From the NCBI RefSeq assembly GCF_001705435.1, contig NZ_MDEN01000062.1:1-64000 (forward strand): DNA of 64,000 nucleotides, given 5' to 3'. The notes under the pieces are model-generated. The model made no database searches. It saw nothing but the letters and a program-made list of their open reading frames with translations, and had not been told where the DNA came from. Every line of letters begins with the position of its first letter. The first letter of the stretch is position 1. Shown here in pieces: positions 54,531-63,992 of the stretch. The stretch comes from Pseudomonas graminis (GTDB taxonomy: Bacteria > Pseudomonadota > Gammaproteobacteria > Pseudomonadales > Pseudomonadaceae). The position numbers and the translations under genes were made by a program.

Positions 54531-56420
54531 TCAGATACGGAAACTGCCCACCAGCTGCGTCAAGCGCGCCGACTGACGTTCCAGGTCGGAACAGGCGCGC
54601 AGCGTGGCTTGCAGGTTTTCCACGCCTTCCTGGTTCAGCGTGTTGATCTCGGTGATGTCGACGTTGATCGCTTCGACCACCGAGGTCTGTTCCTCGGTGG
54701 CGGTGGCGACCGACTGGTTCATCGCGTCGATCTCGCCGATCCGCACCGTCACGCTTTCCAGGCTGGTGCCGGCCTGGTTGGCGATGCTCACGCTTTCGTG
54801 GCTCTCGCGCTGGCTGTCATTCATGATTGCCACCGCTTCACGGGCGCCGTGTTGCAGCTCCTCGATCATTTTCTGCACCTGACTGGCCGACTCCTGGGTG
54901 CGATGCGCCAGGCTGCGGACTTCGTCAGCCACCACGGCAAACCCGCGCCCGGCTTCCCCGGCGCGCGCGGCTTCGATGGCAGCGTTGAGCGCCAGCAGGT
55001 TGGTTTGCTGGGAGATGCCGGTGATGACTTCGAGGATCTGCCCGATGTTGGCGGTCTTGGTGTTGAGCTGTTCGATCTGCTCGCTGGCGCCGCTGATGCG
55101 CGTCGACAACCGGTTCATCGCCTCAATGTTCTGACCGACCACGGCCTGACCGTTGGACGCCATGTTGCGGGCGTCGCTGGAATGGCCCGAGGCCATGGCG
55201 GCGTTCTGCGCGATTTCCTGCGCGGCAGCGCCCAGTTCGTTGATGGCCGCCGCGACACTGCTGGTGCGGTTGGCCTGCTGGTCGGAGTTGAGCATCGAGG
55301 AGTTCGAGGCGCTCACCACCCGCAACGCGACTTCGTTGAGCTGCACGGTGGAGGAGGCCACTTCGCGCATCGAGTCATGGATCCGCTCCACGAACAGGTT
55401 GAAGCCGTTGCCCAGGTAGCCGAATTCGTCCTGGCTGAGGACCTCCAGACGTTTGGTCAGATCGCCTTCGCCCGCGGCGATGTCGTGCATGGCGCGGCCC
55501 ATGGTATTCAATGGACGCATCAGCACGCTGAGCAGCACGCCCAGCAGCAGAATGATCAGCACCACGGCGATGATCGTGGCGATGATCGCCGAGTTACGGA
55601 AATCGCCCAGTGCGGCGTAGGCCTGAGCCTTGTCCACCGAGATGCCGACGTACCAGTTGACCGACGGCAGACCATTGACGTGGACGAAGGTGAGGATTTC
55701 CGTCTTGCCGTCGTGCTTGCTTTCGCTGATGTCCTGGGACAGGCGCGGTGTGTCGTTCGGGTACACCTCGGCCAGGGTCTTCATGACCAGCGAGGTGTCC
55801 GGATGCACGAGGATGCGGCCGTTGGCGTCGACCAGAAAGGCATGGCCGTCGTTCTGCAGGCGCAGCGCGCTGATCATCTTCACCAGCACTTCCAGGCTCA
55901 GGTCGCCGCCCGCGACGCCGGCCACGCCGGAGGGGCCTTTGACCGGCGTTGCGATCGTCACGATCAGGCCTTTGGTGACCGCGTCCAGGTACGGCTCGGT
56001 CAAGGTGGTTTTGCCGGCCTTCAGCGCGTCGGTGTACCAGGGGCGGGTACGCGGATCGTAATCGCCGGGCATGTCGTCGGGCGGTTGCGTCACGAACGAG
56101 CCATCGGCCTTGCCCAGATAGATGCTCATGAACGTCGAGATCAGCGTCGGCTGGCCCAGCAGACGATTGAACACGTCGGGCGACGGCGACACCGCGGCGC
56201 CCTCGGCAACGTTTTCCACCAGCAGGATGCGTCCCGACATCCAGTTCTGGATGTTACCGGCCGTACTCTCGCCCGTCTGATTCAGACTTTCCCTTAACTG
56301 ATCCCGAATGGCCGTCCGTTGCAGATAATCGTTGTAGAGGGTGAACAAGGTAAATGCGGCGATCACCACCAGCGAGGCCGCCAGTAGAATCTTGTGACTG
56401 AATTTCAGGGATTTGGTCAT
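54531..56420 (-). CDS. amino-acid-type methyl-accepting chemotaxis protein (629 aa)
   Basis: Transmembrane helix 1 (10-30), periplasmic dCache domain (40-275), helix 2 (276-300), HAMP (300-355) and signalling domain with the hairpin tip [20 protein letters not shown]. The amino-acid-sensor signature is complete: Tyr121, Arg126, Trp128, Tyr129, Tyr144, Asp146, Asp173. It therefore probably binds amino acids like PctA/PctB. No CheR-tether pentapeptide at the end (QLVGSFRI). Confidence 0.93.
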   Translation of the reverse strand: MTKSLKFSHKILLAASLVVIAAFTLFTLYNDYLQRTAIRDQLRESLNQTGESTAGNIQNWMSGRILLVENVAEGAAVSPSPDVFNRLLGQPTLISTFMSIYLGKADGSFVTQPPDDMPGDYDPRTRPWYTDALKAGKTTLTEPYLDAVTKGLIVTIATPVKGPSGVAGVAGGDLSLEVLVKMISALRLQNDGHAFLVDANGRILVHPDTSLVMKTLAEVYPNDTPRLSQDISESKHDGKTEILTFVHVNGLPSVNWYVGISVDKAQAYAALGDFRNSAIIATIIAVVLIILLLGVLLSVLMRPLNTMGRAMHDIAAGEGDLTKRLEVLSQDEFGYLGNGFNLFVERIHDSMREVASSTVQLNEVALRVVSASNSSMLNSDQQANRTSSVAAAINELGAAAQEIAQNAAMASGHSSDARNMASNGQAVVGQNIEAMNRLSTRISGASEQIEQLNTKTANIGQILEVITGISQQTNLLALNAAIEAARAGEAGRGFAVVADEVRSLAHRTQESASQVQKMIEELQHGAREAVAIMNDSQRESHESVSIANQAGTSLESVTVRIGEIDAMNQSVATATEEQTSVVEAINVDITEINTLNQEGVENLQATLRACSDLERQSARLTQLVGSFRI

Positions 56421-56647
56421 GCCGTAGAGCCTTCAAGCGATTGCAGGGAAAGGATTGCAGTCTGTCTGCCGGTCTATCGGCGAGCGGGGCCATAGATGAA
56501 TGGCTTGCGGGTTAAAACAGGCCTCTGCCTCGCTGGAATCTGACAATCGGTCGTGTAATACCGATGGCGTGTCATGAAAGGTTGGTAGGCGAAAGGTATG
56601 TAAAGCGAGGAGGTAGGCAAGGGGAGCTGGGCAGAGACCCAAAATAT

Positions 56648-56665
56648 GGGGCTGCAAAAGCAGCC
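56648..56665. terminator. weak hairpin after pagL
   Basis: GGGCTGC-aaaa-GCAGCCC perfect 7-bp stem; on the minus strand it follows pagL but has only a short T-rich tail (CATATTTTG). The gap 56421-56753 has no gene. Confidence 0.4.
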
Positions 56666-56753
56666 CTCTGGCGTCCGCCCGGCGTTGGCTCAAGGGTCAG
56701 GCACGCCCCTTGCAGCTTGCCGCTGGAACCTCAGTTCGATGGAACTTCAGCCC

Positions 56754-57266
56754 TCAAAGCGCCTGACTGTAAACCAGCGCGTAGGACTCGATCCCGTCAT
56801 TGGGCTCTTTGATCCCCGCGTTCGAATAGTGCGTCACGCGCACACCCACGCGCTGGGCGTCGCCGAACTTCAGGCCGGCGCCGAGGCGGTCTTCAAAGTT
56901 GAACGCCGAGCCAAACGTCTGATCGCCCGCGGACGCGCCGGTAAACAGCGAAACGCCCACGCCCGCTTCGATAAACGGTTTGACCGGGCCGCCGCCGAAC
57001 TCATAAACGAACACCGGGGCAAACGACGCCGAATGGCGCGCGCCGGCCTGTTTGCCCGCTTCCCAGTAGGTGTAGCCCAGATCCCAATAGCCGGTCAGTT
57101 TGCCGGTGGAGCTTTCCAGCCATGCCTTGTCCCAGTCGAAACCCAAAGCAACGCGGCCGGTCAAGCCACCCTGGCTGGTGGCACCCAGTGCCCCGGAGAT
57201 TTGCGTGGCATCAGCATGGGTGGCGAAAGAGGACAGACAAAGGGCTGCGAGCAGTAGCTTTTTCAT
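56754..57266 (-). CDS. pagL: PagL-like lipid A 3-O-deacylase (170 aa)
   Basis: Outer-membrane eight-stranded beta-barrel with a 20-residue signal (HADATQ). The catalytic arrangement His146-x-Ser148-Asn149 ... Glu160 (THYSNAGIKEPNDGIE) is intact. Known PagL removes the 3-acyl chain from lipid A and so alters immune recognition. No good ribosome site is visible before ATG 57266. Confidence 0.9.
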   Translation of the reverse strand: MKKLLLAALCLSSFATHADATQISGALGATSQGGLTGRVALGFDWDKAWLESSTGKLTGYWDLGYTYWEAGKQAGARHSASFAPVFVYEFGGGPVKPFIEAGVGVSLFTGASAGDQTFGSAFNFEDRLGAGLKFGDAQRVGVRVTHYSNAGIKEPNDGIESYALVYSQAL

Positions 57267-57565
57267 GGTGGAGGTAGCCAAGAAGGTCAGTGGAACCGGG
57301 GGGGATAAATCACCCGAACGGATGTAGGGCATAATGCCACTACTAAAGTTCCATTGGCACTGCGAAAAATTGCTTTGCCGTGTGGCGTTTTTGCACGCCC
57401 AGCTGCCTTACCCCACTGCCGAGCCTTTGGACATTTCAACGCTGCCGTTGAATAGAAGGCGTGATTGATCGAAATAGGTGAGGCTCAGCAGAAGAGATAT
57501 CTGCTTTCGCAGCGGTCGATCACGGTCAACAATCCGTTCCTATCATTCCCGTCCAAGGATCGACC

Positions 57566-57991
57566 ATGAGCCTCTCGCCATTTCACCTCGCTATTCCTGT
57601 TTATGACCTCGCCGCCGCGCGGCACTTCTACGGCGACGTTTTCGGTCTTTCCGAAGGCCGCTCCAGCGAGCAGTGGGTCGATTTTGATTTCTACGGCCAT
57701 CAATTGGTCATCCATGAGCACCCCAAAACCACATCCCAGGAATCCGTGCATTCCAACGCCGTGGACGGTCACGACGTGCCGGTTCCGCATTTCGGCATCA
57801 TCCTGCACTGGGCGGAATGGGAAGCACTGGCGGAGCGGCTGCGCGCCCGCGAAACCCGGTTTGTGATCGAGCCCTATATCCGTTTTCAGGGCCAGGTCGG
57901 CGAGCAGGCGACCATGTTTCTGTTCGACCCGTGCGGCAACGCCCTGGAATTCAAGGCCTTCAAAGACATGAGTCAACTCTTCGCCAAATAG
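57566..57991 (+). CDS. VOC family (glyoxalase-like) protein (141 aa)
   Basis: Two beta-alpha-beta-beta-beta repeats of the vicinal oxygen chelate superfamily: [20 protein letters not shown] and a second with [12 protein letters not shown] and [13 protein letters not shown]. Possible metal ligands are His8, His79-like and Glu residues. AAGGA precedes ATG 57566. Convergent with a LysR regulator. Substrate unknown. Confidence 0.87.
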   Translation: MSLSPFHLAIPVYDLAAARHFYGDVFGLSEGRSSEQWVDFDFYGHQLVIHEHPKTTSQESVHSNAVDGHDVPVPHFGIILHWAEWEALAERLRARETRFVIEPYIRFQGQVGEQATMFLFDPCGNALEFKAFKDMSQLFAK

Positions 57992-58008
57992 CCGTCTGCA
58001 GATGGCCC

Positions 58009-58887
58009 TCAGCGCGCCGGCTGATTCAGCGTGTCGATGACGCAACGGCGAAACAGGTCCAGCAGTGGCGTGTGCCGCTGCAGGTATTTGCTCACCAGCA
58101 CGATCTCGCGGAAGAAGGTCATCTCGCCCAGATCAATGATCCGCACGTCCTGCGCATGCTCCAGCCACAACCCGGCCATGGGCACCAGCGCTACGCCGAG
58201 CCCGGCGCGGACCATTTTGACGATGGCGTCCAGCTCGTCGAGCTCCAGGGTTTGCCGCACCTCGAGCTTGCGCTCGCGCAGAAACTGCGTCACCCGGCGC
58301 CCGCCGAACGAGCGTTGATCGTAGCGAATGAAGGGGTGGTCGCTGAGAATCTGCCGTGGGTCGTCGCCTTGCATGTTCGCCGGCGTGATCAGCACGAACG
58401 GCTCCTTGGCGATGACTTCCGCGTGCAGCTCCTTGGGCAGCGCGAACGGCGGTTTGATCATGATCGCCAGGTCGAGCTCGCCGGCGTCCACCTGGCTGAG
58501 CAGGTTCAGTGACACCCCCGGCACCAGACTGGCTTCGATAAAAGGCGCCTTGCTGCGCAGCGCCACCAAGGCTTGGGGCAACATGCCGGTCTGCGCGGTG
58601 CTGATGGCGCCGATGCGCAGCGCGCCACGAAAATCGTTGGCGCTGTCGGGGCTGCCCATGCGCCCGAACAACTGTAGCATTTCTTCAGCCAGTGCGACGG
58701 CGCGCTGCCCGGCAGCGTTGAGGGTGGCGGCGCGGCCGGTGCGGTCGAACAGGATCACGCCGAGGGTGTCTTCGAGGTATTTGATCTGCGCACTCACCGC
58801 CGATTGCGTCAGCCCGACCTCACGTCCGGCCGCCGCAAAGGTGCCTCGCCGCGCAACGCAGACAAAGGTTTTCAACTCTCTGATCAT
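58009..58887 (-). CDS. LysR-family regulator (292 aa)
   Basis: HTH in RGTFAAAGREVGLTQSAVSA QIKYLEDTLG style (residues 14-46), then a type 2 periplasmic-binding-like effector domain (DFRGALRIGAISTAQTG ...). AGGA precedes ATG 58887. Not divergent from a target gene, so the regulon cannot be read from position. Confidence 0.87.
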   Translation of the reverse strand: MIRELKTFVCVARRGTFAAAGREVGLTQSAVSAQIKYLEDTLGVILFDRTGRAATLNAAGQRAVALAEEMLQLFGRMGSPDSANDFRGALRIGAISTAQTGMLPQALVALRSKAPFIEASLVPGVSLNLLSQVDAGELDLAIMIKPPFALPKELHAEVIAKEPFVLITPANMQGDDPRQILSDHPFIRYDQRSFGGRRVTQFLRERKLEVRQTLELDELDAIVKMVRAGLGVALVPMAGLWLEHAQDVRIIDLGEMTFFREIVLVSKYLQRHTPLLDLFRRCVIDTLNQPAR

Positions 58888-58971
58888 CGTCAGGTCCTGG
58901 GATGGGAATTCAAATCGGGCAGGGCGCATGGGCAGCCGGCCGGCAGCGGATAGTAACCAGTGCCGTCGGCA

Positions 58972-59000
58972 AATAAAAATGCCGCCTCAAGGGGCGGCAT
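58972..59000 (-). terminator. Rho-independent terminator of xenA
   Basis: ATGCCGCC (58979-58986) / GGCGGCAT (58993-59000) followed by a T-rich run on the minus strand. Confidence 0.87.
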
Positions 59001-59017
59001 TCTGTATCGCGTGACGC

Positions 59018-60109
59018 TTAGCGGTAGCGTTCAAGCCAGTGCGCGTAAGGCGCAGGCAGGGTCCACGACGCTTTGTCGACGCCCAGCTCTTTGGCGGCGA
59101 AATACGCCCAATGCGGGTCCGCCAGGTGCGCACGGCCGATCGAGACCAGGTCCAACTGACCATTCTGCACGGCGGCCTGGGCCAGTTTTGGATCGCCAAA
59201 CCCCCATGCCGACGTCACCGGGATATCGGCTTCGCGACGCACACGTTCGGCGATCGGGCCCATAAAGGCCGGGCCCCACGGGATATTGGTTTCCGGGATG
59301 GTGAAACCGACACTGACGCTCAGCAGGTCGAGACCGCCGGCCTTGAAGCGGCGCGCCAGTTCGATGGATTCGCTGAGGGTCTGCTCGTCACGGCCGTCGT
59401 ACTCGATCACACCGAAGCGCGCGGTCAGGGGCAGGTTTTCCGGCCAGACTTCACGGACGGCAGCGAGGGTTTCCAGCAGGAAGCGGCTGCGGTTGTCGAA
59501 GCTGCCACCGTAGGCGTCAGTGCGCTGGTTGGAGTGTTCGGAGAAGAAGCTCTGGCCCAGGTAACCGTGGGCGAAGTGCAGTTCGATCCACTCGAAGCCT
59601 GCTTCACGGGCGCGGCGCGCGGCGTCGACGAAGTCCTGCTTGACCCGGGCGATGTCGTCGAGGGTCATTTCCTGCGGGACTTTCGGCAGGTTGGCGCCGA
59701 AAGCGATGGCGGACGGCGCGATGGTCTGCCAGCCACGGGTGTCATCGGCGGCCATGTGGTCGTCGCCTTCCCATGGACGGTTGGCACTGGCCTTGCGACC
59801 GGCGTGGGCGATCTGGATGCCGGGGATGGAGCCGGCGGCCTTGATAGCTTGCACGGCAGGGATGAATGCCTGGGCGTGCTCGTCGCTCCAGATACCGGCG
59901 CAGCCCGGGGTGATGCGGCCTTCAGGGGAGACGGCTGTGGCTTCGACGACGACCAGACCGGCACCGCCGCGGGCCATGCTCGCGAGGTGAACGTGATGCC
60001 AGTCGTTGATGACGCCGTTGTCTGCCACGTACTGGCACATTGGAGGAATGGCGATGCGGTTACGCAGGGTTACGTCCTTCAGCGTGAAGGGTTCGAACAA
60101 TGCCGACAT
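59018..60109 (-). CDS. xenA: xenobiotic reductase A, old yellow enzyme (363 aa)
   Basis: FMN-dependent NAD(P)H ene-reductase. It follows the known P. putida XenA very closely: Cys25 in PPMCQY tunes FMN, and HFAHGYLGQSFFSEHSN contains the substrate His pair and Tyr. GGAGTATTTCC precedes ATG 60109. Divergent from an ArsR regulator with about 85 bp between, which is the likely control point. Confidence 0.95.
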   Translation of the reverse strand: MSALFEPFTLKDVTLRNRIAIPPMCQYVADNGVINDWHHVHLASMARGGAGLVVVEATAVSPEGRITPGCAGIWSDEHAQAFIPAVQAIKAAGSIPGIQIAHAGRKASANRPWEGDDHMAADDTRGWQTIAPSAIAFGANLPKVPQEMTLDDIARVKQDFVDAARRAREAGFEWIELHFAHGYLGQSFFSEHSNQRTDAYGGSFDNRSRFLLETLAAVREVWPENLPLTARFGVIEYDGRDEQTLSESIELARRFKAGGLDLLSVSVGFTIPETNIPWGPAFMGPIAERVRREADIPVTSAWGFGDPKLAQAAVQNGQLDLVSIGRAHLADPHWAYFAAKELGVDKASWTLPAPYAHWLERYR

Positions 60110-60194
60110 GGAAATACTCCTGATGATTGAATTCGCTTGTTCGATAGTATTCGAAATATGGCGGAGGATGAAACCCCCCGCTATGATGGGCGGC

Positions 60195-60494
60195 ATGCGC
60201 GCCTTCAAACATCCGTTACCGACCGAACTCACACTTGAGCGTTTGCTTTACGCATTAAGTGACCCCGTGCGCCTCGAAATCGTTCGTTGTCTTTCCTCGG
60301 TGTCAGAGGCCACCTGTGGCGAACTCGACGGCGGGCGGCCCAAGTCCAGCATGTCCCATCACTTCCGCGTGCTGCGGGATGCAGGCCTGGTGCACACCCG
60401 CAATATCGGCACCACCCACATGAATTCCCTGCGCGCTGACGAGCTGGATGCACGGTTTCCGGGATTGTTGCGAAGCATCCTGGCTCAGGATTGA
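60195..60494 (+). CDS. ArsR-family regulator (99 aa)
   Basis: Winged helix with LTLERLLYALSDPVRLEIVR and the recognition helix in KSSMSHHFRVLRDAGLV. One cysteine (ATCGELDG) precedes the recognition helix; no multi-Cys metal site. Start MRAFKHP at 60195; in-frame ATGs at 60183/60186 would add a few residues. Divergent from xenA, so probably its repressor, possibly thiol/electrophile-responsive (inference). Confidence 0.85.
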   Translation: MRAFKHPLPTELTLERLLYALSDPVRLEIVRCLSSVSEATCGELDGGRPKSSMSHHFRVLRDAGLVHTRNIGTTHMNSLRADELDARFPGLLRSILAQD

Positions 60495-60537
60495 GCGCGG
60501 TGGTTTTCAGATGTACGGCGGGGAGGTTGACCTGAAA

Positions 60538-60576
60538 CAAAAATGGCCCGATCACAGGATCGGGCCATTTTTTTTG
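60538..60576. terminator. bidirectional Rho-independent terminator
   Basis: AAATGGCCCGATC (60541-60553) / GATCGGGCCATTT (60558-60570), a perfect 13-bp stem with A and T tracts, between the convergent ArsR gene and the membrane gene at 60592. Confidence 0.93.
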
Positions 60577-60591
60577 CGCTATACGCGACGC

Positions 60592-61617
60592 TTAGACAGC
60601 GCCGACGATCTTCGCAGCCGGTTGGGTACGACGACCCATTGCACCAGCGCCTGCCGCGACAAGGGCCGACACCACGAGGGTGATCAGCAGGATCCAGGCG
60701 GCGCGGGAAATGTTTTTCGCCGCCACGTCAGCCGCTTCACGGGCTTTCTGTTCTGCCTGAGCTTTCAGCTCCTGGTACTTGGCGTACGCCTGACGGTAGC
60801 TGGCCTGGGCCTGATCAACGATCTGGTTGGCTTCGGCGTCGGTCTTGTTGCCGCGAGCCTTGATCAGGTTGACGAACGCCTGGCGGTCAGCCGCATCCCA
60901 CGCCTGGTCGCCCTTGGCTTTCAGGCGGTCCAGCAAACCGCTCAGTTGCTGGTCGGCCTGTTGTGGGGCTTCAGCACTGCGCTGGGCGGTGTTTTTAGCG
61001 TCTTCCTGGGTCGTGGCGACGTCTTGCTTGACCTTGTTCGGGTCCAGTTCCGGCTTGCCGGTCTGGCGCATGGCCTGTTCGATTTCACCCTGGATATCGT
61101 CCAGGTTGAAGTCAATGCCCTGGGCCCGCAGTTGCTCCTGAATCTTGCCGCCCACAGCCGGGGCCACTTGTGCGATGCCGCTGCCCACTGCCGACAGGCC
61201 GCTGCCTGCCAGGTTCAGACCGCCCCGTACGACGCCGGTCACGGCGCTGGACACCAGGTAAACGCTGATCAGCGAAACACTGGCCCAGACCAGAATGCCG
61301 TGGAAGGCGCCTTCGCGATGGGCCAACCGGCCGGCGGCCCAGCCACCGATGAACAGGGAAATGACCATACTGACACCCAGCCAGATGCCAGTGCCTTTGC
61401 CCATGCCCGCCAGCGGGTCGGCTTCCTGCAACGGATCAATGCTGGCGCTGCCGATGGCGGTGCCCAGCAGGCTGAGCATCAGCGAGACCACCAGTGCGAG
61501 TACCACACCGGCCAGAATGGCGCCCCAGGAAATACGTTTGAGCAAGGGAGCAACAGCGGTGCCCCGGTAGACAGGATCATCGTAGCCAGCGGGCGTTACT
61601 CGGTCATCACGAATCAT
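60592..61617 (-). CDS. integral membrane protein with a periplasmic/cytoplasmic helical arm (341 aa)
   Basis: Three hydrophobic regions near the N-terminus (about 25-55, 75-95 and 110-140, with a glycine-rich segment), a long charged helical middle (about 160-300, many Ala/Gln/Lys with EQKAREAAD), then one C-terminal helix (about 305-327). Start ATG 61617 is used because AAGGA lies 10 bases upstream; the ATG at 61638 has none. No family I can assign; sometimes annotated in pseudomonads under misleading names. Confidence 0.75.
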   Translation of the reverse strand: MIRDDRVTPAGYDDPVYRGTAVAPLLKRISWGAILAGVVLALVVSLMLSLLGTAIGSASIDPLQEADPLAGMGKGTGIWLGVSMVISLFIGGWAAGRLAHREGAFHGILVWASVSLISVYLVSSAVTGVVRGGLNLAGSGLSAVGSGIAQVAPAVGGKIQEQLRAQGIDFNLDDIQGEIEQAMRQTGKPELDPNKVKQDVATTQEDAKNTAQRSAEAPQQADQQLSGLLDRLKAKGDQAWDAADRQAFVNLIKARGNKTDAEANQIVDQAQASYRQAYAKYQELKAQAEQKAREAADVAAKNISRAAWILLITLVVSALVAAGAGAMGRRTQPAAKIVGAV

Positions 61618-61880
61618 AGTGGCAGTTCCTTTGGTCATTGGCAGAACGCAAGAGTCCTTGCGCGTAATTCAATGACACTCGGGCTTTTTAATTAGTTTTA
61701 TGCAGGCGAAAAATAAAATGCTGGCAAAATGCCTAAACTTTAAAAATGCCGGAAATTCAAAGGCCTGCAAGCAGACTAAATTGGAATTAGTGCTATTCAG
61801 AATCGCGATATCGCGCCACCCCGCACACTGTCCTTAGCAACCGCCCATGCCACCGTACTTATTTTTTCCGAGACATCCTG

Positions 61881-62933
61881 ATGAATACCCTCACCGCCGA
61901 TGACCGCACGCAGGTCACTCGGGAAGCCACCGTTGAATACTGGAAACACATCATCCCGATCGTGCAGATCGCTTTCGGGCTCCACGTGCTCCTGCTCGGT
62001 CTGTTCCTGATTGTGGATCTGCCCGTGATGTGGGTCACCAATGCAGTGAGCGTCGCGGCGTACATCGCCTGTCTGCTGGCGATCAAACGTCGCCTGTATC
62101 GATGCGCCGGCATGCTGATCTGCCTCGAAATCATCGCCCATGCGGCCATCGCCACCTGGGTTCTGGGCTGGGACAGCAACTTCCATCTGTACGTCTTCTG
62201 CATCGTGCCGATCATCGCCTTCGGCTTTCATTCTTCGCCGGCACGCCGCGGCTGTCTGAGCGCTGCCGTGCTTATTGTCACGGTGGGCGGGTACCTCATG
62301 CGCAACAAAGTGCCGGTGATCAGCGTCAGCGAACACGCCCAGGACCTGTTCGGCGCCGCCAACGCATTGACCGCCACAGCGTTGTTGCTTCACGCCACGG
62401 CGCTGTCGGTGCGTTTCAACCTGTCCATGCACATGAACCTCTATCACTCCGCTCACCGCGACAGCCTGACCAACCTCTACACCCGGCGGCGAGTGCTGCA
62501 GCGCTTGCGTCAGTTGGGCGGGGGCCGCCGCGAGATACCCACGGCGCTGGTGCTGATCGACATCGATCATTTCAAGCAGATCAACGACCAGCACGGTCAC
62601 GACCTGGGCGATGTGGTGCTGCAACAGGTGGCCGACGTCATCGCCCGGTGCGTGCGCACCACCGACATCGCCGCGCGCTGGGGCGGCGAGGAGTTTCTGG
62701 TGTTGATGCCCAACACCCCCTTCGAGGATGCGCGGCTGATCGCCGAGCGGATACTGGCGCGCATTCGCGAGGAGGCCGGGGAGATCAGACAGATGAGCCT
62801 GACCCTCAGCGCGACCCTTGCGGTGGCCATCTTGAAAGACGGCGAGACGTTCCGGGATGCGCTGAACCGGGCGGATCAGCGTTTGTATGAGGGCAAGGAG
62901 GAGGGGCGCAATCGGGTGATGCGGGCGGAGTGA
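61881..62933 (+). CDS. membrane diguanylate cyclase with I-site (350 aa)
   Basis: Six helices (about 22-180) and a C-terminal GGDEF domain with VLIDIDHFKQINDQHGHDLG and active-site GGEEF. RTTD lies exactly five residues before it, the product-inhibition I-site RxxD. Single gene after a 263-bp gap that holds no other gene. Makes cyclic-di-GMP with feedback control. Confidence 0.92.
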   Translation: MNTLTADDRTQVTREATVEYWKHIIPIVQIAFGLHVLLLGLFLIVDLPVMWVTNAVSVAAYIACLLAIKRRLYRCAGMLICLEIIAHAAIATWVLGWDSNFHLYVFCIVPIIAFGFHSSPARRGCLSAAVLIVTVGGYLMRNKVPVISVSEHAQDLFGAANALTATALLLHATALSVRFNLSMHMNLYHSAHRDSLTNLYTRRRVLQRLRQLGGGRREIPTALVLIDIDHFKQINDQHGHDLGDVVLQQVADVIARCVRTTDIAARWGGEEFLVLMPNTPFEDARLIAERILARIREEAGEIRQMSLTLSATLAVAILKDGETFRDALNRADQRLYEGKEEGRNRVMRAE

Positions 62934-62950
62934 ATGCGGTGTTGCCTCTG

Positions 62951-62981
62951 ACGCTTTCCCGGCTGAAGCCGGTCCTACTCC
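62951..62981. repeat. single REP sequence
   Basis: 'tttcccggctgaagccggtc' followed by 'ctactccg', one unpaired copy of the main REP type, between the diguanylate cyclase and the GntR gene. Confidence 0.8.
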
Positions 62982-62999
62982 GCGCATGCCCGCTCTTCA

Positions 63000-63992
63000 T
63001 CAACTGAGTCGGGTCAAGTATTCCGGGACCGGCTGCTCAGGCAGCACGGACAGGACTTTCAGCCGCTGCAGCATCCGTTGGCTGGCGCGGTTGAGGTGTT
63101 CCTTGAGGTTCAGCGCGGCGGCATCGAAGGCGCCGTGCAGCAGCAATTCCAGGATCAGACGGTGTTCGGCCAGCATCGCGTCGTCAGGGCCGATACCCAA
63201 TTGGCTATAGAAAATCCGGCTGATGATCATCGGGCTCTGGCCCTGGCGGATCAACGTCGCGATCTTGCGGTTGGTGATGCCGGCCAGGCAGTGGTGATGC
63301 AGGTCCTCCTCCAATCGCTCGATGTCCGCCAGGCTGCACTGCGGGTTATTCTGCGCCGCTTCGACCCGCGCAAGCATGGCGACCAGGTCGTCGCGGCTCA
63401 GTCCCGGTGCGGTCTGGCGCAACGCTTCAGGCTCCAGGCAGGCGCGCAGCTCGTAGTCTTCGGTCACCTCCCGAGCCGTAAGCGGCCCGGCCAGCCATTG
63501 GGAGTAGGGTTCTTTCTCTACCAGCCCCCGATCACGCAGACGCATCAGCGCCTCGCGCACCACGGCCCGGCTCACGCCATAGTGTTCGGCGGCAATCTGC
63601 TCGTCGAGCCGGTAATGACCGAACGCGATACAGGTCGACAGCGCCGCGCCGATTTCCTCGTAAATCCGTTCCCCCAGCGGGCGGGTGTCGACCAGTTCTT
63701 CACTGCTGTCCAGACCCAATTGGTGGTGGGTCAGGGCCAGTCGTAGCGGCTCCACGTGGGTGCCGTCGGGATTGACCAGATAACCGCGTCCGTTGAATCG
63801 GCTGATCAGGCCTTCTTCATGGAGCAGGTCCAGCGCCCGGCGCACCGGCACCCGGCTGGTGCCGAACAGCTCTGCCAGCGGCGCTTCGAGCAGCACCAAT
63901 CCTTCAGCCACGTCACCGTTGACGATGGCATCGCGCAGGACCTGCCGGATCGTGGCGTAGCGGGACGGGGTGCGGGAATCCTCGACGGACAT
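63000..63992 (-). CDS. GntR-family regulator with two winged-helix domains (330 aa)
   Basis: Two GntR-type DNA-binding modules in tandem: residues about 13-75 (LAELFGTSRVPVRRALDLLH ... GRGYLVNP) and about 105-172 (IAAEHYGVSRAVVREALMRL). An FCD-like all-helical effector domain follows (about 175-320, with His-rich DLHHHCLAG and EHRLILELLL). The usual GntR/FadR protein has a single HTH. Start ATG at the window edge (63992). Target unknown. Confidence 0.85.
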   Translation of the reverse strand: MSVEDSRTPSRYATIRQVLRDAIVNGDVAEGLVLLEAPLAELFGTSRVPVRRALDLLHEEGLISRFNGRGYLVNPDGTHVEPLRLALTHHQLGLDSSEELVDTRPLGERIYEEIGAALSTCIAFGHYRLDEQIAAEHYGVSRAVVREALMRLRDRGLVEKEPYSQWLAGPLTAREVTEDYELRACLEPEALRQTAPGLSRDDLVAMLARVEAAQNNPQCSLADIERLEEDLHHHCLAGITNRKIATLIRQGQSPMIISRIFYSQLGIGPDDAMLAEHRLILELLLHGAFDAAALNLKEHLNRASQRMLQRLKVLSVLPEQPVPEYLTRLS

